DNA of 53,796 bases from JACNIZ01 sp964344765 (GTDB taxonomy: Bacteria > Planctomycetota > UBA1135): contig CAYFOM010000034.1 in NCBI GenBank assembly GCA_964344765.1, positions 1 through 53,796 on the forward strand. The letters run 5' to 3'. This document shows, one piece after another, positions 43,894-53,705 of the stretch. The notes beneath the pieces are model-generated. The model made no database searches. It was not told the origin of the DNA and saw only the letters and a list, made by a program, of their open reading frames with translations. The translations under genes were made by a program, and so were the position numbers. Position 1 is the stretch's first letter. Each line of letters begins with the position of its first letter.

Positions 43894-44406
43894 TCAATCC
43901 ACCGAATTCAGAAACTTGAACATGTGGATGATGTCGGCGCGGTCGCCGTTCCAAAGCCGAACCGCCTGAACACGTCGGCCATCTTCGCGGTAGCCGAGTT
44001 TTTCGTACAACTCAATTCCACCGACGTTGTTGCTGTAAACGCCAAGCTCCATGCGCAGCACACCTCTTTCCCGCGCCCAGTCTTCGGCAGCAGTGATCAT
44101 TTTGGTTGCGATTCCACGGCGGCGATAATCAGCCAAAATCGAAATGCCGAACTCACAATTCACCGACATTTCCAACGGCTGCAAGATCTCGGCGTGCATG
44201 AATCCGATTACCGACCCATCGGCGCGCGCCAACATGCTGAAGCCGTCCTTGCCGCTGAACTTTTTCAACCACTCGCGCTCACGCTCCACCGACGGCAAAC
44301 GCGTCATGCGGTTCAAAGTCAGCAGTTTCTCCTCGTGAATGGCGGCGAGAAATTGCAACACGTCGGCTGCGTCTTCCGGCGTGGCGGAATGGAAGCTCAG
44401 GTCCAT
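43894..44406 (-). CDS. GNAT-family N-acetyltransferase
   Basis: A 170-residue acetyltransferase: FHSATPEDAADVLQFLAA, the strand VIGFMHAEIL, acetyl-CoA motif ISILADYRRRGIATKMITAAE and terminal GGIELYEKLGYREDGR. RimI/RimL-like in length. The start at 44406 gives the usual N-terminal strand. Confidence 0.88.
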   Translation of the reverse strand: MDLSFHSATPEDAADVLQFLAAIHEEKLLTLNRMTRLPSVEREREWLKKFSGKDGFSMLARADGSVIGFMHAEILQPLEMSVNCEFGISILADYRRRGIATKMITAAEDWARERGVLRMELGVYSNNVGGIELYEKLGYREDGRRVQAVRLWNGDRADIIHMFKFLNSVD

Positions 44407-44473
44407 CGGCAAATAGTACCACCCACCCCGCACTCAACGCCGACGCTAATCGCGATCACACACATCGCCGCCG

Positions 44474-45370
44474 TCAATCACCGCCGCCGCCCAAATTGCT
44501 GCGCCGCTTCAACTCTTTTACGAAGCGCCGATCGCCATCGGCATCATTCGACAACCATATTTCAAAGGTATAGCCTTCATCGGTGGTCACGCTCACGACG
44601 GTGTCGTCGAGCCATGTTTCCGACCACTGCGGACGCACCCCGGTGATGTTGTCATAGCTTACGCCGTTGCTGAACAGTTCGCCGCCGGGGATTTGGCTGT
44701 AGCTGACCAGCCGTCGATTGGTCAAAAACTGGCCGTCTTCACGTATGGAGATACCCAGGGAGTAAAACAGGAGAATCTCTTCATCGGGTTCAAGAATTTT
44801 ATTGTCGCGAAGGAACTGCACATGTGATTCTCGAAGCCAATCGCCCTCCACCACCTCGGCCGGGGGAACAATGTGAAGCGCGATCAAAATAGTCACGACC
44901 AGAACAAAGCCACCCATCAAAGTTGCAAGCGAACCGAAAATCCACGCCACAGGGCCGGCTTTAGGCTTGGACACTTGGGCGTTTAGTTTGCTGATGCGGT
45001 GGACGGCTGGAATGAAGGCGATTGGCGACGCCATCATGATCATCCAATAAGGATCCGGCAATGCACTGCATATGTTTAAACCCAAATACAACACGGCCCA
45101 CATCGCGCTGTAGCGACTGCCGTCGGGGGCTTCGGTTTCGTCGAGGTCGGCGAGTAAATGGAAGTAAAAGATCGGCGCAAAGCAAGTGCGCACGACCGGG
45201 ATCACGCCGCCGCCATCTCGGCGTTGCACGTACTTCCAGCATTTATAGAACCAATAGAAGGTGTAAATTTGGAATGTGAGCACGCTCAATAGCGTGAACT
45301 TAAAAACACTGACTTGATGGTAATGCGATTGCCGCGGAACCGGCGGTGGAATGGCAATAGATTCAGTCAT
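44474..45370 (-). CDS. Membrane protein with DUF4234-like helices and a soluble C-terminal domain
   Basis: A 298-residue protein. The first ~130 residues hold three to four TM segments including LLSVLTFQIYTFYWFYKCWK, reminiscent of DUF4234; another TM is at ~140-165. The C-terminal ~120 residues (FYSLGISIREDGQFLTNRRLVSYSQ) look like a PH-type or regulatory beta domain. The function is unknown. Its ATG lies 8 bp inside the end of the beta-helix gene, so translation is coupled. Confidence 0.72.
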   Translation of the reverse strand: MTESIAIPPPVPRQSHYHQVSVFKFTLLSVLTFQIYTFYWFYKCWKYVQRRDGGGVIPVVRTCFAPIFYFHLLADLDETEAPDGSRYSAMWAVLYLGLNICSALPDPYWMIMMASPIAFIPAVHRISKLNAQVSKPKAGPVAWIFGSLATLMGGFVLVVTILIALHIVPPAEVVEGDWLRESHVQFLRDNKILEPDEEILLFYSLGISIREDGQFLTNRRLVSYSQIPGGELFSNGVSYDNITGVRPQWSETWLDDTVVSVTTDEGYTFEIWLSNDADGDRRFVKELKRRSNLGGGGD

Positions 45371-47765
45371 TGATATTCTCCATAACCGATTCGATCAAAA
45401 TCGCGGAATCGAAATGGCGCGTGGTGCCGGGCATACTTTTGACGTCGGCGAAAAACTTGCGCACTGCAATTCGGTATTTGGACTTATCCGGAAGTTGAGT
45501 GCGGTAAGCGTCGGCGTAAAGGCCGATGGAATCGAAGGGGATTTGAGGGGCGTCAGCCTGATCGGGCTTGAAGCGGAAGTCCATCGCTTGGTAATTCACG
45601 AACCAATCCGGAGTAATTACATGGTCACCGCGGATCACCGATTTGGCTTGCACCTCTGGTGCAAAACGACTCCAAATGGTGTGGTCGCCGCGCTGATTTG
45701 CGTAGAACAAATTGTTCTCCACGCGGCATCGAATCGGCCACATGCGGCCAAACTTACCGCTGTCGCTCATGACCTCGTACATCACCGGATACTTCGTGCG
45801 CCACGGCTCTTTGGCCCAACCTTCTTTGCCAATGATGCGCTCGACGCGACCCAAATAATTCTCTTTGGTATTGCGGTACTTATGATTCGAATCGGCCGCA
45901 ATCTCCTGTTCCCAGTTGTAATGCTTCGCCCCCAACGTGCCGACGTTGTACACACCGCGATAACCCTCCAAGAACACGTTATTGATCACCGTGTGGCCGG
46001 CGCCGCCGAACATGAACACGCCCTTGGCGGCTGACTTATAGAAAATGTTACCGTCGCAAGTCGCACCGGCCTGACAGTCGTCGAGGTGAATTCCCGAGCG
46101 CTCAACCTTGCCGGGCACGTGCATGAGATGGTGGAAGAAGTTATGGCGGTAGGTGTTTCCATAACCAATCAAATCAGCACCCGAATAGATTGCACCGCCG
46201 TCGCCTTCGTCGTAGCCGATGTTGAACAACTCGTTCAACTCCAGCAAATGATCATTACCGTTCACCACCACCGCTTGGCCTAGCGAGTTGTGAATCAAAT
46301 TATGCCGGAACTGGTTGCCGACGCCGGTCACCGACACGTTGACTTTCAAATGCGAAAACCCTTTTTGATAGATGTGGCAGTTCTCCACCACGTTGCCGCC
46401 GGATTCCAGCACTCCTTCGCCCCGCCGTCCACCGCCTAAATGCACGTGTTGATTCAAGTCGACTAGGTCACAACTTTGCACGCGGTTGTTCGTGCCGTTG
46501 ATCCGAAAGCCGCCCGCCGGACTGTTACGCACCGTCGCCCCGGCAATCAAGTTGTTTGAGCCGGCAGTGATGGAATATGCATATCCGGCACCGATGTTTT
46601 CAACATTCAGCCCGATCAATGAGACGTGTTTGGCACCGCGCAGCTCGATAAAGCCTTCGGCAACCGGCAGGCTCACGCGAGAGTTGTCGCCAAATCCTTC
46701 CGGCGGGATCAAATAAAGCATGTTGTCCAATACATCGAAATGCCACTCACCGGGTTGATCCATCTCGCACAGCAAGCCGAATACCTTGAACGGCTTGTCG
46801 TTTTGCTTCCAGTTCCAACCGTAAGCCAACGCTTGCTCCAATCGCATCGCCTTTTTTTCTGCGCTAGCGGCAACAACAGCTTGGGTTTTGAGCAACCAGT
46901 TCGCATCGATAAACCCAGTTAACCGACAGCGACGATTATTGCGCTCAAGTTCGTCCTGCCATTGCTGCCAAGTCCCTGCACGCTCGTCGTCGCGTTTGAA
47001 AATCTCCGCCCAGGCACCGCGCGGTTCGTCGATGCTTCCCAACCATCCTTGCGCGCGACCGGGTTCCTGATAAGGCGGATGGCCGGCGCGAATGCCATAG
47101 CCTTCTTTACCTGGAGTGATCGCCGGCGGCGATTGCTCGGCGACCACCATCTTTTTGCCAAAGCTCGCGTAGCCGTCATTGGGAAAAACCGACGGCAGGT
47201 AAATCTGATCCCCAATGGTCAGCGTAGTGATGACCTTTCGACTGAGAGCTTTGACAATGCGCGGGTCGTCGACTTTGGCAACCAGTGCTTTGCCAACCGC
47301 AGTTGCCGCAAGACGGTTGACGTCCGCCGGATCGGAAACGCGCGCGAACTGATCTGCGCTGATGGGAATTCCGCCATCGAAGAACACCTGCTCGCCTTCG
47401 GCAGCGCGAATAAGACAGGGCTGGTTCGGTGTTCCGAACAACTCCTCGCCCAAAACGAACCTTTGGTCTATTGGATAACGCCCGCCGTGTACGACAATCT
47501 CGATTCCGCCATCTGGAAATCCGAAATGACGAGCGAATTCGTTGAGGCCACCTATTGCATTGGGAAAGGACATTGGGCTTTCCAACGTGCCGGTGCCGCT
47601 TGCTTTGGCGTCGGGAGTTACATGCCAAACCACCTTGTCCGCTCCACTAAGTTGAATGGAAAAAAGATTCAAATGTGGTGTTTGCGCGAATGCACTTCCC
47701 ATTGCAAAAATCGCAGCGACCAATGCCACGAAGCTGCGGATCAACTTGGAGGAATTATTCATCAT
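45363..47765 (-). CDS. Secreted right-handed beta-helix protein (GH141-like)
   Basis: An 800-residue exported protein with a signal peptide (1-~27, ends SAFAQ). The N-terminal region (VVWHVTPDAKASGTGTLESP, then EIVVHGGRYPIDQRFVL) resembles the entrance of GH141-type enzymes, and the centre is a parallel beta-helix with repeats such as NNLIAGATVRNSPAGG, NVVENCHIYQKG, HNLIHNSLGQAV and HTVINNVFLEGYRGV. This suggests a polysaccharide lyase or glycosidase acting outside the cell; the substrate is unknown. It overlaps both neighbours by 8-11 bp. Confidence 0.8.
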   Translation of the reverse strand: MMNNSSKLIRSFVALVAAIFAMGSAFAQTPHLNLFSIQLSGADKVVWHVTPDAKASGTGTLESPMSFPNAIGGLNEFARHFGFPDGGIEIVVHGGRYPIDQRFVLGEELFGTPNQPCLIRAAEGEQVFFDGGIPISADQFARVSDPADVNRLAATAVGKALVAKVDDPRIVKALSRKVITTLTIGDQIYLPSVFPNDGYASFGKKMVVAEQSPPAITPGKEGYGIRAGHPPYQEPGRAQGWLGSIDEPRGAWAEIFKRDDERAGTWQQWQDELERNNRRCRLTGFIDANWLLKTQAVVAASAEKKAMRLEQALAYGWNWKQNDKPFKVFGLLCEMDQPGEWHFDVLDNMLYLIPPEGFGDNSRVSLPVAEGFIELRGAKHVSLIGLNVENIGAGYAYSITAGSNNLIAGATVRNSPAGGFRINGTNNRVQSCDLVDLNQHVHLGGGRRGEGVLESGGNVVENCHIYQKGFSHLKVNVSVTGVGNQFRHNLIHNSLGQAVVVNGNDHLLELNELFNIGYDEGDGGAIYSGADLIGYGNTYRHNFFHHLMHVPGKVERSGIHLDDCQAGATCDGNIFYKSAAKGVFMFGGAGHTVINNVFLEGYRGVYNVGTLGAKHYNWEQEIAADSNHKYRNTKENYLGRVERIIGKEGWAKEPWRTKYPVMYEVMSDSGKFGRMWPIRCRVENNLFYANQRGDHTIWSRFAPEVQAKSVIRGDHVITPDWFVNYQAMDFRFKPDQADAPQIPFDSIGLYADAYRTQLPDKSKYRIAVRKFFADVKSMPGTTRHFDSAILIESVMENIND

Positions 47766-48561
47766 TCAAGATCTCTTTGCGCAGCAGGTTCTTAAACCGC
47801 CCCTTGCTGACGTAATGATCGGCCAGCAGTCTACCGTTCCACAGCAGCGCATAAACCCCATACAACGATGGCGCGCGTTGGGCAGCGTCGGCGCTTTTCA
47901 GTTCGCTGACTTGCAGCTTGAGGCCGTGCTCGGCAGCCATTTCGCGGAGGTCGTTGACCGACTTGGGCAGCATGGGGCACTGCGGCGCATAGATCAGGCG
48001 CAATCCTCGCTTCCACTTCGACGGGATCTCGGCAACACCGATCTTCAACGACGACGAAAGCGCGCCGGTCCCTTTCCGCCTCGACGCCGACGCCTTCGCT
48101 CCGGTCGATCTCGCCCATAGTTCAAAACGATCCTGCTGCTCCACCACCTCAAAACCATTGCGTTGGTATATCCGCCCGCCGGCCATCCACGGTCCATCGC
48201 TGACCAGAGTGGCCACTCCGAGCGCGCCTTGCGATTCGGCTTCCTTGACTACGCGCTGAATCAACCGACTTCCCAGGCCGCCAATTTTCTGACCAGCGCG
48301 ATAAACCCACAAGCAATGAATGAACAGCCAACCATCCGCCCGAACCGGACGCCACGCAAATTCGCCGGGCACATATTCCAAAAACGCCAACGCTTTTCCA
48401 CGCTCATCGCGGAACAACAAGTAGCGCAAACCTTCATCAAACCGCTTTTGCAGCCATTTCACTTTCGGCGCGTAGCCTTCGTGACGTTGATTGGCAATAC
48501 AACCGATGCCGCACTCCTCCAAGGTGTCCGGCCCGACTTGCACCAGCGAAATTATTGCCAT
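47755..48561 (-). CDS. GNAT-YoaP-type acetyltransferase
   Basis: A 268-residue two-domain protein. The N-terminal GNAT (~1-150) has FIHCLWVYRAGQKIGGLGSRLIQ and ends RIYQRNGFEVVEQ; the C-terminal thioredoxin-like YoaP domain (~185-268) has LRLIYAPQCPMLPKSVNDL, with one Cys in the expected position. The same architecture occurs in Bacillus YoaP; the role is unknown. It overlaps the beta-helix gene by 11 bp. Confidence 0.82.
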   Translation of the reverse strand: MAIISLVQVGPDTLEECGIGCIANQRHEGYAPKVKWLQKRFDEGLRYLLFRDERGKALAFLEYVPGEFAWRPVRADGWLFIHCLWVYRAGQKIGGLGSRLIQRVVKEAESQGALGVATLVSDGPWMAGGRIYQRNGFEVVEQQDRFELWARSTGAKASASRRKGTGALSSSLKIGVAEIPSKWKRGLRLIYAPQCPMLPKSVNDLREMAAEHGLKLQVSELKSADAAQRAPSLYGVYALLWNGRLLADHYVSKGRFKNLLRKEILNDE

Positions 48562-48569
48562 GAACCTTC

Positions 48570-51029
48570 CTAATCCGCAGGCATGCGCAAAACCACGGTT
48601 TGTTCGGCGATCACTTCGACCTCTACTGCTTCGCCAATCACAGTATCCACCATGCCGGCAGCAATCTCAGTGTCATTGGGGCGGTAGGTCAATTCGGCTT
48701 CGTATGTACCGGGATAGACAAAGGGAATCGTCGCGCTCAGCTTTCCGGTGGCTGGAATTTCGCGCGTGTGAACTAGGATTTCGCCATCGACCTCGGCGAC
48801 CAAAACGATGCGATAAGTTCCGGCCCGAGATTCCGTAGGTGGGTCAAGCTCCACTTGAACGCCGCCATGCATCGGCACGACCACTCGCGCCTCGCCTTGA
48901 GCCGGATATAAATCCTGCGTGTAGGAACGCCCGGCAACTTGAACACGAAGACCGACCTTGTCGGCGCTTAATCCGCCGGCTTCAAACACTCCATTTCCAA
49001 GATCCGTGGTCGTCGTGGTGAACTTCTCACGCAGGATGCGCACTTGAGCATCGGGCACCGGATTGCCGGCTTGATCGACGACGTAAATCTTGACCGGCAT
49101 CGATTTCTGCAACCGAATTTCGACCGACGATTGGTCGCGCGGTACTTGGTAATTGTTTTGGAACAGAGTCGCATAACCGCGCGCTCCCACCACCAAAGTT
49201 CGTGGCTCTTTCTCCACCACCAGTGCCGAAAACATTCCACTGCCGTCGGTATGGTCGAGAATTTCGCCGCCGAGTTGAATGGTGGCAAACACCACAGGGT
49301 CGTCGTTCGGGCCCAAAACTCGTCCATGGAAGTGCAATCCGGCATCGGTCAAGTCGACGGTTAGTTTGCGCTGTTCTTGAGCTCCAAGCGGCGTCAATTC
49401 CTGCGCATGAAAAACCGTGTTGCCGGTGATCCCAATTATTTCCAAGTGCAGCGGAAGGTCGCTGCGCAAGCTAGAGAATTGAACTTTTCCAGCACCGTCC
49501 GGCTCGGCGAGAAGTACGGTGCCGACATCCGAAGTCTTCATTTGATAGCTCAAAAAACTCATGTATTGAAGATAATCACCGAGCTGTGCCGGGTTGTCGG
49601 CTGGGCCGGCAAGAATGTATTCGCCGCCGCCACCCAGCTTGGCGCGGAATTGAGTAACTTCCAAACCCGCCGGCGGTTTGATCTCAATATCCAAGCGATT
49701 GCCTCGCTCCATATGAACGGTTAAGAAACTAGGGATCGGTTTCTCAAGCTGCACCTCCTTGGGAATAAAACCACTAGCCAGGAACCGAACCTTCGCGACC
49801 TCGGCGGGCAGTGTTGTGAATTCTGCCGCGCCATCGGAGTCGGTCGGCGGGCTTTTGATGCCGCCAGCCTTACCCCGACCTCCAGAGATCGGCCGTCCCT
49901 GCGGGTCGCGAAGCTCGAATGCCAAGCGCCGCAAACCGCTGACAACGAGCGTTCCCAAGTTGCCGTCGGCGGGAATTTGCTCGCGCTCGAGTTGCAACAC
50001 AGGTTGCGTGTTGTGAAACTCGACGCCCAATCCCGAGCCCAATCGCAGATCCAGACTCTCGACCTCTGCAGGCGTTAGATCAAGGCGAAACGTGCCGTCT
50101 GCTTTAGTTTCCGCACCTTGATAGCTAAGCTTCGAATCGCCGACACTTGTGTATTTCACCGAGATTCCTGTGTTGGCAATAGGGCTTTGATCGCCTTCGG
50201 CCACCAACTTGCCATGCAGCTTAATCGGCTGCACAACCGAGAGCTCAAGCGCGGATTCGGGCGCGGAAAGATCCAAAAAACGCGAGTTTGGTTGAAGTTT
50301 GCCATGGCTTACGGCGACAAATTCGAAGTCATCGCGCAAGGACAAAGCGCCGGACCAAGTCTGCGGCAGTCCATCGAAGGAAAACTCGCCGGCGGCATTC
50401 GTCGTCACCCAATACATCGGGTAATCGGGGTAGACGCCCAGTACCGCAATCACCGATTCGGGCAATGAGGAAAAATCAAAAACCGCAACCTTCGACGTCA
50501 ACCGCAAGCGCAGTTCTTGAGCCGGCTTGCCATCCACAAGGCGGATTCGCCCCGTGACCCTTGCGCCATCGGGGAAAACAATGGTTTGCTGACCTGCGGA
50601 TAGAGTGACTTGCTGCAAATGCGGTGGCCGCCTTTGCGAACTGATCGCCAAGCTGTGCTCGCCTTCCAACGGTTTGAAAACTGCAAGGCCTTCGTCATTG
50701 GTGGACGCCTGGGCCAAGACTTCATCGCCTTGGAAGACCACCAGCCAGCATTTCGTCATCGGCGCGCCGTCGGCATTGACGACTTTTAGCGTTGCGAATT
50801 CGTCGGTCGGTGGATCGGTGGTGCGTTGGTCTTTGACCACCCCGGAGGTTCCTTGATCAAGTTCGGCGTTTTTCACCGCCTCCGGGTTTGCGTTTTCCAA
50901 TTGCGTCGGGTCGCCACCGTTCGGGCTATCCGCCACCGGATCTCCCGTGCCCCATGGGCCCAACATAAAAATCAAAACCGCCAAGACTGCGATCAACGCA
51001 ATCCAAACGGCTCGAGTGGATGGGATCAT
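48570..51029 (-). CDS. Large membrane-anchored protein with carboxypeptidase-regulatory-like repeats
   Basis: An 819-residue protein anchored by one N-terminal TM (~7-26) and a low-complexity linker. Then come Ig-like CarboxypepD_reg repeats (FATLKVVNADGAPMTKCWLV, VQPIKLHGKLVAEGDQSPI, LHFHGRVLGPNDDPVVFATI, KIYVVDQAGNPVPDAQVRI). It matches the protein at 31799-34345 in build, though the two are far apart in sequence and lie on opposite strands. The ATG at 51029 is preferred to an upstream TTG. It is the first gene of the run down to 44474. Confidence 0.78.
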   Translation of the reverse strand: MIPSTRAVWIALIAVLAVLIFMLGPWGTGDPVADSPNGGDPTQLENANPEAVKNAELDQGTSGVVKDQRTTDPPTDEFATLKVVNADGAPMTKCWLVVFQGDEVLAQASTNDEGLAVFKPLEGEHSLAISSQRRPPHLQQVTLSAGQQTIVFPDGARVTGRIRLVDGKPAQELRLRLTSKVAVFDFSSLPESVIAVLGVYPDYPMYWVTTNAAGEFSFDGLPQTWSGALSLRDDFEFVAVSHGKLQPNSRFLDLSAPESALELSVVQPIKLHGKLVAEGDQSPIANTGISVKYTSVGDSKLSYQGAETKADGTFRLDLTPAEVESLDLRLGSGLGVEFHNTQPVLQLEREQIPADGNLGTLVVSGLRRLAFELRDPQGRPISGGRGKAGGIKSPPTDSDGAAEFTTLPAEVAKVRFLASGFIPKEVQLEKPIPSFLTVHMERGNRLDIEIKPPAGLEVTQFRAKLGGGGEYILAGPADNPAQLGDYLQYMSFLSYQMKTSDVGTVLLAEPDGAGKVQFSSLRSDLPLHLEIIGITGNTVFHAQELTPLGAQEQRKLTVDLTDAGLHFHGRVLGPNDDPVVFATIQLGGEILDHTDGSGMFSALVVEKEPRTLVVGARGYATLFQNNYQVPRDQSSVEIRLQKSMPVKIYVVDQAGNPVPDAQVRILREKFTTTTTDLGNGVFEAGGLSADKVGLRVQVAGRSYTQDLYPAQGEARVVVPMHGGVQVELDPPTESRAGTYRIVLVAEVDGEILVHTREIPATGKLSATIPFVYPGTYEAELTYRPNDTEIAAGMVDTVIGEAVEVEVIAEQTVVLRMPAD

Positions 51030-51091
51030 TTCAATGCCTGCTAAGCGGGACAATATTTACCCCAGCTTAGCTTCGGCGGCCGAGGATGCGG

Positions 51092-52156
51092 TTAATTCTT
51101 GGCCACAGTCACGCGAAATCCGTCGCTGACCAATCCGGTCGGTCGGCTGCTTTGGCCGTTGAAGCGCAGCTTCCATCCCGATGGCACCATCAAGCCGCCG
51201 TCGTCCACCCATTCGGTGAAGGTGCGCTCCAATTTGCCGACCGCCATCTCCGGACCCCAACCAACGAAGCTATGCACGCGAATCACCCCGCCGACGGGAT
51301 CGATGTGCAGCTCATGATTCATGCCGTGGTACCACACCCGCACCCGCTCGGCGTGTTCACCGACTTGGGTTCCGTCGGAGGTTGCAAGGAATCCCCAGTG
51401 GTTGCGCGCCTGCAGTAAGGCGATCACGTGAGTTTGCAATTTGCGCCGCATAGCCGTGAGCTGAGAATCGTTCATTGCGCGGTCGGCAATTCCCGGTTCG
51501 CGAAGAATGCCGCCGTCGGCGCTGAGGTGCTGGCTCCAGGTGTCGTTTTGCCAGGTGTAACTATCCAACATCGAGCCGTTGGCGGCATAGCGGATCAGCT
51601 CCACTTGGCGATTCTGCGAACCCTGCCATTCCACCATTTGATCGCGACTGATTTCGACGACGGCGCGATCCAAAGTTTCGGCGCCGCCCACCCATTGCAC
51701 CGCCAGATCAATCAATTCGCGTCCGCGTGCGCGTGATTCCGGTGTGCTTGTCGGAGCGACTTCGGCCAGCGGCTCCAAAACTTGACTTGGGTTTTTGAGA
51801 AAGGTGTCGCGGCATTGTTCCGAAGCAAAGACGTAAAGCTTTTGCTCGTGCACCGTGAAAAGGTCCATTCGTCCGCGCCCGCTCAGCGCGCCCATGCGCC
51901 CGCAGCCGCCGCCTAATTGGATTTGATAGGAGCTCGGGTTTGCCAAAAACTCATTACGGTTTTCGGCGGTGGCGAAGACGTAACGGTGGTTGGAATATTC
52001 AGCGCTGAGCTCCGTGTTGCCCTTCACTTCTTGACCGTCCCGAATCAGCGCGACCGGATCATGGCCGAAGGTATTGAGGATGGGTTCGCCGGTCGGCGTT
52101 AGGCTGCAAGCGGCCGCGGATAAGCACAGGATGAGAGTAAGCAGCGGGCGGAACAT
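51092..52156 (-). CDS. Lipoprotein with YHS-type domains
   Basis: A 354-residue lipoprotein (lipobox SAAAC, C17). A first YHS-like domain reads NTFGHDPVALIRDGQEVKG ... YVFATAENRNEFLANPSSY, and a shorter second one LYVFASEQCRDTFLKNPSQV; YHS domains are linked to metal binding. The C-terminal ~200 residues are unknown, with a HLSADGGILREPG block and a final beta-rich half resembling outer-membrane lipoprotein carriers. Envelope-located; function unknown. Confidence 0.78.
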   Translation of the reverse strand: MFRPLLTLILCLSAAACSLTPTGEPILNTFGHDPVALIRDGQEVKGNTELSAEYSNHRYVFATAENRNEFLANPSSYQIQLGGGCGRMGALSGRGRMDLFTVHEQKLYVFASEQCRDTFLKNPSQVLEPLAEVAPTSTPESRARGRELIDLAVQWVGGAETLDRAVVEISRDQMVEWQGSQNRQVELIRYAANGSMLDSYTWQNDTWSQHLSADGGILREPGIADRAMNDSQLTAMRRKLQTHVIALLQARNHWGFLATSDGTQVGEHAERVRVWYHGMNHELHIDPVGGVIRVHSFVGWGPEMAVGKLERTFTEWVDDGGLMVPSGWKLRFNGQSSRPTGLVSDGFRVTVAKN

Positions 52157-52172
52157 GGTCTTCGAGTATAGG

Positions 52173-52628
52173 TCAGGATTGCAGCTGCTTCTTCCAGCGC
52201 GCGCCGACAGCGCCGCTTTTCCAGCTGAGCGCGGCTAACGGAACGAGTGCAAACCAAAGCCAGGAGTGGACGATTCCCAGGCCGATGCCGGAGCCCAAGA
52301 ACACCAGGCTCCAAAACAGCGTGGGTCGGAAATATGGCGAATCGCGGGTGAGCTTGGAAGCAGTGACCACGACCATGCCATGGAAAAAAATGGTCAGCAA
52401 CACCACCGCACCGGAGGGCCTACCAGGAATGTAAAGGCTGGCCAACACACAAACGACGACGGTGATTACGAATGAAACCCGGATGATCCAGCGCTGCAAC
52501 GCCATCAACCGCGGCGGGCGATTCCAGTAACGTTGGCGCAGCGAAACGAGGTCGGGGCGGCCGCATGCCGGACACGGTGTTCCTTCCTTCGGCAACGCGC
52601 CAAAACAATAGAGGCAATAGCTGCTCAT
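52173..52628 (-). CDS. Zinc-ribbon membrane protein
   Basis: A 151-residue protein. An N-terminal zinc ribbon (SSYCLYCFGALPKEGTPCPACG, two CxxC pairs) precedes three or four TM segments (~45-140). The function is unknown. The start at MSSYC is chosen because the ribbon begins there. It is divergent from the PH-like gene, 41 bp between starts. Confidence 0.78.
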   Translation of the reverse strand: MSSYCLYCFGALPKEGTPCPACGRPDLVSLRQRYWNRPPRLMALQRWIIRVSFVITVVVCVLASLYIPGRPSGAVVLLTIFFHGMVVVTASKLTRDSPYFRPTLFWSLVFLGSGIGLGIVHSWLWFALVPLAALSWKSGAVGARWKKQLQS

Positions 52629-52669
52629 CGCGCGTTTGAATGCTAACATGAAATGCAAGCAATCATCCG

Positions 52670-53107
52670 ATGAGCTATCAGCACCGACAAACGGGAACCC
52701 TGGTTTTGGTGACCATGGGAATCGCCGGCGTGATGATTTTGCTGGTATTTGGCGCCGCCACTGAGCTGCCGATTGCCGGGGCGACCATCCCCATCACCTT
52801 GGTCGCTCTGCTGATGCTCAACTTCGGCAGTTTGAATGTGCGCTTGGACGGCAACAACTTGGAGGTGGCATTTGGCATCGGCTGGATCAAGCGCTCCATT
52901 CCGCTCAAACGCATCGAGTCGGTCCAGGTCACGAAGACGCGATGGTTTTACGGTTGGGGCATTCGCCTGACGCCGCGCGGCTGGTTATGGAATACATCGG
53001 GATTCGACGCGGTGGAACTGACATATCACAACGGCAAGCATTTTTTGATCGGCACCGATGATCCCGACGGATTGGCGGCGGCGATTGATCAGGCGCTGGC
53101 GCGCTGA
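52670..53107 (+). CDS. Small membrane protein with PH-like domain
   Basis: A 145-residue protein. Two TM segments (~10-28, ~38-55) are followed by a bPH-type cytoplasmic domain: NNLEVAFGIGWIKRSIPLKRIESVQVTKTRW and DAVELTYHNGKHFLIGTDDP. Such bPH domains are common and uncharacterised. No operon partners on its strand. Confidence 0.78.
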   Translation: MSYQHRQTGTLVLVTMGIAGVMILLVFGAATELPIAGATIPITLVALLMLNFGSLNVRLDGNNLEVAFGIGWIKRSIPLKRIESVQVTKTRWFYGWGIRLTPRGWLWNTSGFDAVELTYHNGKHFLIGTDDPDGLAAAIDQALAR

Positions 53108-53126
53108 GGCCGTGAAGGAGTCTGGC

Positions 53127-53705
53127 TTAGTAGCCGGTGCTGCGCTTTCCTTTGCGCAGGCCGAAGACCATCATTGCCAAAGCCCACAAGAATCCGCCGG
53201 GCAGCCAGAAGGCGAGTCCTAGCCACATGGATTCAGCGGTCGCTTTATTGAGTAAGTGCGGCAGCACCGACATCAGCAGCCACATAAATCCGCCGAAACC
53301 GAAGGTGCCGATCAGCAACCATTGCAACGTTCCCGGCGTTTTGTGCGGAGTCACTAATGCCCGGCCCATGCGTTGGCGCTGCCAGTTTTTCCAGCGCGGT
53401 TTGAGAGCGCGTGCCGGCAGAAACCAAATCGGGAACGTGATCGCCAAAAGCACACGGCTGGTGAAGTTCCACATGCACGGAATGATTTGCTCGCATTCGG
53501 GGCACATCAGTCCATACCAATGGCCGAAGCCGTTCTTTTTGCTCCACAACATGCCGTCGTTCAGCGCGCCGCAGTGTGGACACGGAACATAGCTGCGTTC
53601 TTGCAACGGCTTGTCGCTGCTTTCGTCAATCAACATGCGCTTAGCCAAACGCTGGCCGAGCACAAGTTCGTTAAATGCCAAGCCCGGGTTCAGCAGCCAA
53701 TGCAC
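53127..53705 (-). CDS. Zinc-ribbon membrane protein of a conserved hypothetical family
   Basis: A 192-residue protein. The start block LLNPGLAFNELVLGQR and DKPLQERSYVPCPHCG, CPECEQIIPCMWN are typical of a conserved uncharacterised family. The ribbon (CPHC, CPEC) is followed by one TM (~83-100) and two further TMs (~125-185), which are longer than in most relatives. The start is a GTG. The remaining 91 bases of the window hold no recognised feature. Confidence 0.8.
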   Translation of the reverse strand: MHWLLNPGLAFNELVLGQRLAKRMLIDESSDKPLQERSYVPCPHCGALNDGMLWSKKNGFGHWYGLMCPECEQIIPCMWNFTSRVLLAITFPIWFLPARALKPRWKNWQRQRMGRALVTPHKTPGTLQWLLIGTFGFGGFMWLLMSVLPHLLNKATAESMWLGLAFWLPGGFLWALAMMVFGLRKGKRSTGY

